Assembly (NCBI GenBank): GCA_016165875.1 | Contig: JABBOT010000012.1 | Coordinates: 13,337,822 to 13,401,821, forward strand | Direction of reading: 5' to 3' | Length of the DNA: 64,000 bases | Source of the DNA: Acanthopleura granulata | Lineage: Eukaryota; Mollusca; Polyplacophora; Chitonida; Chitonidae | Notes under the pieces: generated by a model | What the model saw: the letters and a program-made list of their open reading frames with translations, nothing else | What the model was told of the DNA's origin: nothing | The model's database searches: none | Program-made: the position numbers and the translations under genes | Shown: positions 24,376 through 35,240 of the stretch, piece after piece | Layout of the letters: each line of letters opens with the position of its first letter | Numbering within the stretch: position 1 is the stretch's first letter

Positions 24376-24427
24376 TATAATAATAATAATAATAATTATA
24401 ATAATAATAATAATATATATATATATT
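24376..24427. repeat. TAA / TA microsatellite
   Basis: About a dozen TAA units with one break, followed by a short run of TA. Confidence 0.92.
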
Positions 24428-25800
24428 CAAATAGCAGAAAAAACCTGCACCAGTATAAATAATCAACAACACAGGGTTCTGCTAACATGTTTCTCTTCAG
24501 TCGATATGCAAGATTCATCAAATATTCATATGTGAAGTATTTCCTAATTTTTAGCACTACTGCAAATATTCTAGCTCAAAAAACATCTGACAAGCCTAAT
24601 ATATCCAGGCAGATCTGGCACCATTATTAACAATGAAAAAGAATGTGAAAATGGAGAATGGAAAACAAAATATTCGAACTAAAAAATATGACACTGATTT
24701 CACAAGGGGATATATGATCAGCATTCGAAGCAGAAACTGCAGCTGTTAGAATTTCTTGTCAGGGGAGCATCTCAGCCATCATGCAAATAATTCAAAGCTT
24801 TCAACAGAAGCCTGGAGATGAAATCATTGGACATCTCCATGAAGAAATATGGCATACGCTAAACCTTCGGCAAAAAAAATCAAAATAAAAAAGTAAAGTA
24901 AAATAATGAAGTGAATCTGCTGGCAGCAATACGTGTCGGGTTCCACTGCGCATTCAGAAAACATGAAAGCATGACACAGCATTCAGTCTGCTCCACATAC
25001 TTTTCACAATTGGAAAAGTTTGCCATATTGCAGCCCAATGCGCTTAATCCAATTGTTCGACTGGCAAGGGTAGTGATTTAGGCTTGCTCAAGCAAACATG
25101 TTTATTTCCTTCAGACAAAAGATTCAACCAGTCAAATTTACTGAGAGCTTAAAACCATTGACTGATTGACTGAGTTTAAACACCATACAAGAGAATTTTA
25201 CTGGTTGATTTTTCACATATCATGCCTGATCTGCACATTAAGACAAAAGTTAAATGAAAGCAATGGAGGTGGTAGAGGAATGTTTCACTATTAAAGGCTT
25301 GTCTGTCAGTTTTCTTATTGCATGTTCAGTGTAAGAACCAAATGGCAAAGTTAAACAACAAGTTGTGTGATCAAAGGATTTATCAATGCATAATGATTTC
25401 AAAGAAGCCATAGATGATGTCAAAATCAAAAGAAATGAAGGAATCACACCCATACAAGTAAGAATTCACCTGCAAATATGATGAGTGAAGTTTAATAACC
25501 AGGTATAATATCTGGCTACTACACAGACCAAACGTCTACAAAACAAGGTTGACTTTTTCTCCTTTGATATATGTAATGTAAAACCTATTTCATCACTGTT
25601 TTCACCAGGCCTGTTACAGTTACCACCCATTCAAAATCCTGTAGCAGATAAGCCTTCTGTTTCCACTATTACGGTATATAGCAAGCAAAACTGTCAGTCA
25701 GGATTGATTAATTTTGACTGATGGATTGACTGATTGCTGTGCAACACTATCATCAAGAATTTTTCACCAGGCAGGCAGTTACAGGTGAACGAAAGCAACC

Positions 25801-25914
25801 ATTTCATGGAGAAGAAACAATATGCTTCTTATTTCTTGGAGAAGCAACAATATGCTTCCAATTTCATTACGGAGCAACAATATTCTTATTTCATGGAAAA
25901 CCAACAATATTCCT
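25801..25914 (+). repeat. 27-30-bp minisatellite, four copies
   Basis: Units begin ATTTC and contain CAACAATAT; lengths are 30, 30, 27 and 27. All are multiples of three and the plus frame stays open (repeats ending Q-Q-Y-[AS]) until a stop right after the array. Confidence 0.8.
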
Positions 25915-26190
25915 AAAACTCTAAATAAAAACTTAATTCATTGAGGATTCAAAACATACGAAACACGCAAGTGCAAATGTAGTCCCTTTGATTACAGCTT
26001 TGGACTTGTAGCAATTAATGGTGACTAGCCCCTTTCAGCCAACATCTCCAGTAGAGTAGTATATATATCCACAAGAATGAAGTGAGTAGGCCAAATCCTC
26101 TTTCTTGATTTGTCACTGGAGCCAGGTGACTGACAAAGCCCTATCAAAAGTTTGCAAAGAATGTCAGAAGTGTAACTACTCAGAACTCAC

Positions 26191-26327
26191 TAGCTAGTCC
26201 CAAGTCAACCGAGAAGGCCTGATTGTTGTCTCTGCCAGCTCTGCTCAGTCCCTCGCACCTATAGCTGCCTTCATCAGCAGGACGTACCTTCGGGAAGAAT
26301 ATTGATCCATTGCTGTATATTATATGC
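26191..26327 (-). CDS. PTK7: PTK7-like exon: Ig3, C-terminal half
   Basis: This 137-nt exon has its acceptor ATTTTTCAG at 26328-26329 and donor GTGAGT from 26190. Phases are 2 in and 1 out. It reads HIIYSNGSIFFPKVRPADEG followed by SYRCEGLSRAG, so the second cysteine sits in the D-E-G-S-Y-R-C signature. N-G-S is a possible N-glycosylation site. The N-G-S-[IL] and V-R-P pairing matches PTK7 Ig3. The domain totals 95 codons with its partner exon, across a short 401-bp intron that carries a SINE tail and a local tandem duplication. Confidence 0.9.
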
Positions 26328-26728
26328 CTGAAAAATCAAGAAAAGCATGTCTTTTGTTATAACAACATTATATTAAACTTCTCACTGGCTATACCCTATT
26401 TTCTCCCACAATAATGCTGGCTGCATTGTATTCATGAGTACAGTGTAAAGCACCATTTAAATAAATAAATAATGTATTGAACTTCATGTTTGATGGCACA
26501 TAAAATAACACATCTGTACAGTACTGTTATACATCTCTTCAAATTGAGTTACATACAGATGTTGGGGGCTGACAAAGGACCGGAAGGAACTTCATGTACA
26601 TGTACAATGGCATGTAAAATCACACATTTTACTGTTAACATCTCTTCAGATCCAGTCACCTGAAGACGCTGGGGGCTGACCAAATACTGGAGGGAATTTC
26701 ATGTACAATGGCAAGTAAAATAGCATAC
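26328..26728. other. Intron inside Ig3
   Basis: This 401-bp phase-2 intron is almost wholly made of repeats: a SINE 3' fragment (26385-26471) and a local tandem array (26479-26729) that reaches the Ig3 donor. Confidence 0.85.
26385..26471 (+). mobile_element. Truncated SINE copy, 3' end
   Basis: TTTTCTCCCACAATAATGCT, then GGCTGCATTGTATTCATGAG, TACAGTGTAAAGCACCA and an AAATAAATAAAT tail are the terminal part of the same SINE family. Orientation is antisense to the gene. Confidence 0.78.
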
Positions 26729-26729
26729 C
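26479..26729. repeat. 107-bp tandem units abutting the Ig3 exon
   Basis: ACATCTCTTC starts units at 26531 and 26638. Both contain GGGGGCTGAC, a TTCATGTACA block, and GGCA[TA]GTAAAAT. An older partial unit with GAACTTCATGT and GGCACATAAAAT lies at 26479-26530. The last unit ends at the exon's donor. Confidence 0.82.
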
Positions 26730-26876
26730 TGCTATTATTGATGAGTTTTTCATAATTTGAGTACCAGTCAACCCGCGTAGCATCTGTGAATGGGCAATCT
26801 AGCATGGCTGAGTCACCTCGCCTTACAAGAAGTTCTTGAGTAAAGTTTGCTTCTTTGAGGTGAGGTGTCCCTGAAT
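26729..26876 (-). CDS. PTK7: PTK7-like exon: Ig3, N-terminal half
   Basis: This 148-nt exon has its acceptor TTTGACAG at 26877-26878 and donor GTATGC from 26728. Phases are 1 in and 2 out. The product runs DSGTPHLKEANFTQELLVRR, then AMLDCPFTDATRVDWYSNYE (first cysteine and tryptophan), and ends KLINNSR. N-F-T and N-N-S are possible N-glycosylation sites. The I-N-N-S-R end resembles the I-T-N-R-S-R stretch in vertebrate PTK7 Ig3. The intron directly behind the donor begins with tandem duplicated sequence of about 107 bp per unit, and the last unit touches the exon edge. Confidence 0.9.
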
Positions 26877-27780
26877 CTGTCAAAGAAAACCAAAACCATT
26901 AAAACATCATAAGGAATAATAATTTATCAAGAAAAAAAACTGCTATGATGAACCCATTTGTGCCGTCTTAATAATTATAAACATCTCTCAGCGTGTTCAT
27001 GGCGAAAATGACAGGTAATTTAAATATACAAAAGGAAAATTAACATTTTTCATGAGGCACGTGCCTCCACATGGCATAGCCAGGGTTGTAAATAAGCAGG
27101 TAGTCTTGATGAAGTCTTATGATTCATAGGTTGAAATATTAGATAATGACCATTTTCATACAGGGATGAGAAAAATCTCTTTGAAGTGGGCCTGGGGGGG
27201 TGATGCATGAGGTAAAGAGGGGAGGAGCCATTGTCTCGCCTGTCATGATCTACACAACTCTGCACGCAAAGGTTAATTACAGGTGTGCATCATATGGTAC
27301 ACCTCATGTCAACGCGCGCAATACAGGTGCAATAATGTCACATAACAATATATTATTACATAAATAACATAGTCGTCAAAACCAACATTCATATACCGGC
27401 TGTCAACCAAAATGGGTGTTCCAAGTCAATAATCTCAACACCAGTTTCCAAAACCCAAACCACCTAAGAACTAAGAAAGTACAGAAAATAAAAAATTAGG
27501 ATGGATGTTTCAAGGCCATTCTAGAAACTTAATGAAATACAGGTGTAGGAAATCTGAGACCGTAAGCAACATGCTCCTAAGATAAAAAAACATTACGTTC
27601 CAGGTGTGTGTTCAAAGAGAAGATGACAAAATCTGAAATTAACCCTACAATATTCCTCATTTACTTTAAAATGCCAAGAACTAACGTCAGCATTTTGCTG
27701 TAAACCGTCTTTTTGTTTTCACGAATGCAAAGTAATTGGTAATTTTTCTATCTCCTCTCTCTGGTTTTATTATTTTTTGT

Positions 27781-27793
27781 GGGGGGGGGGGGG
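27781..27793. repeat. Homopolymer run of 13 G
   Basis: Thirteen G in a row on the plus strand, preceded by a T-rich stretch. Confidence 0.95.
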
Positions 27794-30700
27794 TTAATTG
27801 TGTGATCTTGTTCACCTTTAGCAATATTCTTCCTTTTCTTCCAAGTCATCTCAAAACAAGACAAGATGTTTAAGATCAGAAACAGGTGTAAGCATGGTGC
27901 AGTTTTTAAAAAACATCGTGAAACTAATAATTCTATATTATGGAGTTTTCATGGTAATATAAAAAATGTCAAAAGAGAAAAAGAGACAATCAAGCATATC
28001 AAAAGACAAAGCTGAAAATATTGCACACCAACCTGGTAAGCGTTCCTTATATATCAGTAAGTCGTAATTTTTTAAAATTGACCTGTTCTATACCAGTTCA
28101 TTTTGAAACACACTGTGCTAAGGAAATAGAAAAAAGTCAGAAATGTTAAATTTAGTTTATCATCAAAAACTGAATATCAGGAGTGTTGCGATTTGAGATA
28201 GTTAACAGAATTTCAAAAGGCTTCATGTATCTGGCAATTATTTCAGAAATTTCAACGTAAGTACCAGGCCTACAGCAGTAGGATTTTCACATACACATGC
28301 ATTTACCTTATCAACATACTTTAATATAAACATGAAAGGAAAAGTACATGTACTTCAGGATTTCTAAATTCCTTACTTGGGCAGCCTGAAGAAGGCTTAT
28401 TACATGTTTTAAGTTTTACACAGATGTTTGTAGGATTAGCCACAGTAGCTCTTTAGAAAACATTAAATCTGCAGGCAAAATAGAGGCCCACAATGCATAG
28501 GGGCCTACTGTTGTAACATCTAAATTTTCCACTGTAACAGATGCCACTGAAAATGTCATAAGCATTAAAACTGCCACTGTAAATCTGAATTTGACAGTGA
28601 AGTTTGACTTTCTTCTCACATTCTGACATTGTTAAGTCAAAAAGAGTGAGAGAAACAATTTCCAGTTAAAACAGTTTTTAAGTGGATATTTAACAAGAGC
28701 TTTGTCACAACAGGATGTGGATGTCTTCACCCTGAGGTTAAACACTTTATGCCCAATCAGGCTTGCACAGATGGCACTGCTGTTATTATTTACTGTGCAT
28801 TTTTTTACACAATTGGGAGAAGCCTTTGTAGCCTGCTGCTGGCAGTTTATGTTTGGGCGCAGCGTGGTGTGCCTCACACACTGGCAGCATCACCCACCAC
28901 AGTCGAGGAGCCTGCGACCTCGCTTACAACAGCTTGAGCCCATCTCCAAACTCTCTACAGGGCCTTGTGTACACACAAATACCCCACAAACATATCTAAT
29001 AAAGTTTTCTACAGTATAGCAGAAACCATGTCTTGGGAACATCTGAGGGTACATTTCACTTACAGGCACACCTCCTGACAGTTATGCCTGTACATTTGAT
29101 ATATAAGACCTTAACGGAAAGTGCAACAAAGCAACTATACCATACGTATATATGATCCAAAGCAGTTCGATATGCCTAATAGAAAAGCAGCAAATGCTTT
29201 TTCAGCAGGCAACAACTGACAGGAGATCACACATAACATGCTATGCTGGAATACAGCTCCGGTGGAATTGTTTTGAGTTTTTTTCCAGGTAGCTGTCAGA
29301 GAGCAAAAATTATGAGCCGAGGCCCCACCCAGCCAGCAGTCAGAGGAAAGCTGACAGAAGATTTTTCTCAGGTAAGTCAGAACAAGGGTGAGCTTCAGGA
29401 AAGCCTTTGCCCCAGAGTTCCAAGCCACCAACAGGTGTGCCTGATTGATTATCCAGAGGGCGCGGCAGAATTAAAACAAACACTGTTACAGGAAAGTTCT
29501 TAGAATTGACTTGTTGGGCTTAGAGTTGCTGTCAGCGGCGCAGATGCCAAAATGAGCAGAGAGAGACGCTTGGCAATACACCTTAGTTCTCCTCTCTCTC
29601 TCCCATGCCCGGACGTTCACATACCAGACGCAACAAGGTCATTCATCTCCAGACTTTCCCAGGTAACCCATAATACAACACGTAGATTCCACAACCTCTT
29701 GTGGCATCACCACAATGCCATTACCTGCTGAAACTGTCACATTCTTACAACCTCCCCAACCCCCTGTAACCCAGTCTCAGACATTCCTGGCACAATCCAC
29801 ATCAACTGTCTAACTTACTCTGCCGAGATAGAGATGCCGGTACTATTTCACTCATGATGTTTTCTTTCACTACTAAACTCATCTGTTTTCCTCATACTAC
29901 CGATCAATTTATCATCTTTCAAGGTTGTTTGAGCTCAGTGTTCTACTGACCCTTTACAGATTGCTCTTCTTTCAGCCAAGAGTTAAAGTCCATTCAGTAA
30001 ACAGGTCATCAATAAAACAACCAGACATAAATTTGGGATGAGGGATACAATTTTACCCTCTCTGTGAAATTAACCCTGTCAAAAAGTTAAAGAAAGATAG
30101 AGAATGATGATTTACACCTGTTTATAATCAGCAAATAATCCTCCGTTTAAAGGTTACAAATATCTGAATTGGAATCTAAAGTTTGGAACCGTTGAATACG
30201 TGATCACAATTTGGTTTATTTTGCAGGAGTAAAGGATGTAAACTTCTTCTGACCTCTCAGTTGTGATTAACAACCACCTGATACAGGTAATAATGGCTAA
30301 CATCCAACCTTTGGAGAATCACTCCATAAATCTTCGAGGAAAACCTGTGCACAGAGATGATGTAAGCTGCTACGAGGAATTCCGCTGTCTCCTAATTCCG
30401 TAAACTGGTTGAACAGGTGTTAAAGCACACAGTTTGTTTAGTTCATTTTTCACTGTCTGTGACTAAAAAATTCTCAGACACTGCATTATGATGGTTCGAA
30501 TTCATTATTTTCACTACTCTACATCCTCCAACAGATCGGCAATTGTTTCTCGACCAATTAGTGCCTACATAAACAGCCCTTTCTCGTTCAGAACTCCAAC
30601 AAGATACCTGAGTGAGGCTAATTTATTACGCTCACCTGTCACCTTAAAAGCTTTACATTTTTTTTTTCTTTCCTTGTTTTTGTTAGATCACAAGCTAATA

Positions 30701-33510
30701 CTCTGTACCATTGACAAGGTGTACAGCAGAAGCGTGTGCACCCGGTTTTAGGATGGCATTTAGTTGATAATCAGGTCACCTGAGGTCAGAGTTGGAAAAC
30801 ATTTCGCCCTAACTACTGCCCTTTGGTGAATATTTCCCCTAAATCATAAACAAGCTTTCAGCACTTGGATTTGTCACATGAAATATCTCCAGTCATATCT
30901 AATATATGTGTCTATGTATAAGACCAGTGCAGCCTGTATCTATTGCCCTGCTGGTATCAGCCTGTCACTGGGGGTGTTGAGAGATCTTAAGCCTGGGCAA
31001 TCTCTCCCAGATCAGCCTGTGGGAAGACAGCCTGTACTTTCTGACTTTCCAAGTTTTTTTTTCCATTGGTCTTCAGATTTCTGGAGACGTCAAGACAATT
31101 ACAAGACCAGAAGTTAACAGTCAGTGCATGTGACACAAGAAGAACTGTTAACATGTCTAAATTTTAAAACTAGACCTCTCTATGGGAGCCAGAAAATCTC
31201 ACTGCAAGACTGTCTGGGGAGGGGTCGTTTTTCTGCCACCTCACACTGGACAAGCTGGGAGATGAAAACAGTGCTAAATGAAATACTTCATTGGGAAACT
31301 GCCCTTTATCCTCGAAAAACGCCCTCTCCATTCTGCCCTCCTCCCTTTCCATTCCTCCTACCTTTTCAACAACATTCTTAACTTCCCGTATTCCAAAATT
31401 CTGACAACCCATAATGCCTTTATGACACCAAATAACTTCATTTTGAAAGTCCAAATGCTTCTTCTTGATCTGTCAGCCACTTACGGCTGAGACCTCCAGA
31501 AGAATATTTGAAATTTTCCTTTTCAAATCTAAAACATGCATATGTATGTAGTTTCACTTGGTGACACAGTTAAGCTTAACATAAGGAGAATTCCAGAACT
31601 CTGTGGTGATTTCCTGGGACAGTAGAACATGGCGGAAGGCAGAAGGACGTCTGTCTACAATGCACCTCACTTCCCTAACACTGTCACCTTCCCCTGGCAA
31701 AAAATAGAGTTTGACATCTTATCTTATCAAGGCGATCTTAAGTCACTGTAGATGCAAGACAGGCGAGCCGTAGGCAGTGACCTGAGCTGGCAGTCAAAGG
31801 AGACATCGCCCTTGTTTCCTTCCTGAATAACTTACAACTTTTTTTTTCCACCCCAATATTTCCACAAATCTTACCTCATGTTGCAGCATTAGAAGGTAAA
31901 ATAACCCCCTGTTTAGAATTTTAGGAGGAATTCAGTGGGCAATTACTGTTCAGTCTACTGTTTCTTGGATAGTTTTTAAACAGAATGTTGAATGCATTTA
32001 CTAGAGACAATAGACCCCTCAACAATAAACACAGTCCCATATCTGAATTCAACCGCCACATATCCAGCTTATCCTTCCAGTTTGTCAGGTATCTGCAGGA
32101 ACAAGGCAGTAGTTTCCTTCCATCTCTGTCGAATTTCAATGAAATATATTTTCTCAAGTATAGCGCAAGACAAAATTAAATAAATCAACCACTTATCTGA
32201 TACAGAAAAAGAGCTCGTAAACTCCCTACAGTGATCAATATTTCAATATAATACAAGGCCTACTTTGGTTTTATTCTTGCCTTCTGCACAATACGCTTAG
32301 CACTGCAAACTTTTAATATGTATATGTAGTAGTGAATAAAACCATGCATAAATCACAAAATACAAATATATTTGATCCATTACAAATCTTGGCGCTATAT
32401 GTGTTGAACACAAATTTTACCACTGTATGTGTGTGTCTATAAATATTCAAAACTTTCACAGATGCTGACTTTGTCTTGTCTTCTCTCTATTTTCAACCCT
32501 TCCCCTCAACCTGTTTGCACCCTAGTGCCCCTGTGGGCATACTCTAGTGGGTCATCCTCATTAACATCCCAAAGAAAACAAGCCAAGCACCTGGGTGGAT
32601 TCCCTAATGACTAGGTGCTGGTCAGTGTGAAGATGAGGGGCTAATCCCCAGGACACCACATCAGCCAGAACAACACCTTAACTAGGAAAGCACCTCCACA
32701 ATCATCACACTGTTAAGCATCAGTGTTACCATTAGGAGAGTCAACCAAAAATCAACAACAAAAATAACAAATAAACAACTTTGTGCAACTACTTTACAGT
32801 CAAAAATAAGGTAAATAGTTCGTCAGGATGGAACAGAGCCGATAATTGCGGTAATTACCACAACTTTAACAGATGGGCAATCAAATCCTGATGTCCGTCA
32901 TAAGTTCATGATACATTGTATATTCGCCAGCACTACATGCCTGGTGTACAAAAGCAGCAGTATAGATATAAGTCAATGGCCAATGTCAAAAAATATCATT
33001 ACCAACAACCAGTCAGTTACTGATAAATCTCCTTGTTGCAACTAACAAATCCACAGTGGCATCCATTGACAAAATGCTTCGATTGTTCTCCAAGAAGTTC
33101 ACAAAGTTTCACTGCTAACACTGATCCTCAGTTCCTCACGCAATCTTTCAATACCTTCGTCTCCTTCCCAATGGGAATACAGGCATGTACAAAACTTAAA
33201 TTGAATGGATTAATAAAAGAAAGGCAATCAAACAAATGGTGTTCAGGAGAGGCTGGAAGTTTCTTCTGATATTTCCAGGTTCAGTCAGTGATTACATTGC
33301 CACTTAGAAGTAAATCAGTGCAAGCTTGAAGTAATCAACTGGCTGTAGCAGAAGGTAATGCACAGCAGTTGTGGTTCATGTGGAAGTGGTATTAGCCTAA
33401 CACAACCCCAGACTAAGGCTGGGACCAGGTGAAAGTCATTACCACTGGGTAGAAATTGTTAGAGGGCTGTTGTAATGGACAGATGAGTGACAAATGGTGA
33501 TACGAGATTG

Positions 33511-33581
33511 TGGGGTGGGGGTGGGGTGTGGGTGGGGATGGAGGGTGGGTGGGGTATTGTGGGGTTTGGTGAGGAGAGAGG

Positions 33582-33614
<33 letters not shown>

Positions 33615-33615
33615 A
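33511..33615. repeat. G-rich tract followed by GA microsatellite
   Basis: 33511-33565 contains about ten runs of three to five G separated by one to a few bases, a classic G-quadruplex pattern. 33570-33615 is an interrupted (GA)n purine tract. Confidence 0.9.
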
Positions 33616-35085
33616 ATGCTATGCAGCGTAAAGATAGTGTGTGACATGTATTAACTTTTTGCAAGTGACCCATTTTTGCCTGATTCTGAATGATTCATCT
33701 GACTTACAGGGCCACTAATAAGAGTTTTTAGTGAAGTTTAATTTCTGATCAAAACAAAACATAACTATTAGCATCAAAAGCATCATTTCAAAGCCTTTAG
33801 CTTGCTTCTGAATGGTGAAATAATGTGAATCCCCCTATCGTGGACAACCACTGTATGTATTTACTTTATTCACTTGTTTGACTGATGTTGCCAAATATTC
33901 CACTAACCAACCCTCTGTACAAAACTGATGAAATAACCTGTAATATTATACGTGATTTTCCAATTACTTTGCATGATTTTTTTGCAACTAGCCATGGCGG
34001 TGGTGACTTTAATGTCATGAGGAAACTTGAAGTACAAACACCACACTCCATCACATCATGCAAGGTGTATTATGGACATGAAGTAGGAAGGAGTTTTCAC
34101 AGTTTATGTTGGATAATCATTTTGGCTTTCTTTGTGGCTCTTCTTAAGACAGGATTTAGCAGGTTTCTGTCAGGTCAACTCCTTGCTTACAAGTGCATGG
34201 TTGTTTACAAATGCTTTTGGTACTATAATTGCAGATGACACCTTTGGTGCATGGGCACCCTAACCAAGTCCATCTGAAGCTCTTGTGGTAATTTTACACT
34301 TCCTATACCCCCAGACTCGACATGCATGTACACAGGTTAATTACGTGTTACCTAAACAATTACAGTGAACTGCTAATCTATTCCCTAGCCCCTGTGGCTA
34401 ATTAACATCAAAGGCAATATGTGTGGTAATGGAACATCACTGAATAATAAAACACTGGTATCTGATTACACAAGCTATGGGGCCTCCCAGAAACCTTGGG
34501 GGAGAGTGAGGGACAGAGAGATGAAGTGTTGTACAAGGGACATTGTTGCATTAAGTGTGTTAGCCAGATAAATACCCCAGTTCCACATGAGGATGCAGAT
34601 GACAGATAATTGCATCTGTTTGTGGTCAACACCATGCAGTCATCATCATTTAATGCAATGTTTAAAAGCTTTATGGAGTTAGGTACTGAAGCCTTTCACA
34701 ATAATTAAAGGTTTAAGTTATAGATGGCCATACAGACGTATTCCATGCCAAACTTGAATGACTCGGGATCACGATCACATCCACATTACTTGTGCAATGA
34801 TTATTATTCGCTGTGATAAACAACTTTCAAAGTGACATTGTCTGTCCATATGTCTGTTGGTCAAATCGATCAAATTTTTCACATCTTATCTCTCAACATG
34901 AGCCATTCTGTCAACGTGTAGCCTAAGTGCAAAGCAACAGAGACTTTCTGGTGGATCTCTCAGCTATCATGAATTTGCACTTAATATCATGATATTACTA
35001 TTATCATTCTTGTTTTCTACAAAGGTGTGGTTTTCTGGTCTTACCAAAGTTAAACCTTTGAAACAACGTCCCTTGCAAGACTCAC

Positions 35086-35240
35086 CTTTGAGATTCAAGA
35101 GTAGATTGACGGAGCTGTCCCGTGGTCCAGCCACATTCTCAGCACGACAGGAGTAGACGCCATTGTCCCGCGCAGATAACCCTGTAATCCGTAACCTACT
35201 CCCCTCATCCAAGATTTTTATACGGTCATTCGGAAATATC
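35086..35240 (-). CDS. PTK7: PTK7-like exon: Ig2, C-terminal half
   Basis: This 155-nt exon has its acceptor TTGTTGCAG at 35241-35242 and donor GTGAGT from 35085. One base completes the split Arg codon, and one base is left over (phase 1). It reads IFPNDRIKILDEGSRLRITG, then SARDNGVYSCRAENVAG with the D-x-G-x-Y-x-C signature of an I-set domain, and ends VNLLLNLK. Together with the upstream exon it makes a 98-codon domain with both cysteines and the tryptophan present. The flanking introns are 3.45 kb (5') and 8.2 kb (3'). Confidence 0.9.

Larger units (their letters stand above)
16612..26190. other. Intron between Ig3 and Ig4 exons
   Basis: The longest recognised intron (9.6 kb, phase 1). 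It holds a truncated SINE (18254-18370), a 43-bp direct repeat pair (23287 and 24063), a TAA/TA microsatellite (24376-24427) and a short 27-30-bp minisatellite (25801-25914). Plus-strand frames of up to about 100 codons (20760, 23032, 23094) show no domain or splice signal and are taken as chance. Confidence 0.75.
26877..35085. other. Intron between Ig2 and Ig3 exons
   Basis: An 8.2-kb phase-1 intron. Visible features are a 13-G run at 27781-27793 and a G-rich/GA-rich tract at 33511-33615. Open frames at 28702-29019 (plus), 33413-33673 (minus, the complement of the G/GA tract) and 33885-34238 (plus) carry no recognisable domain. Confidence 0.75.
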
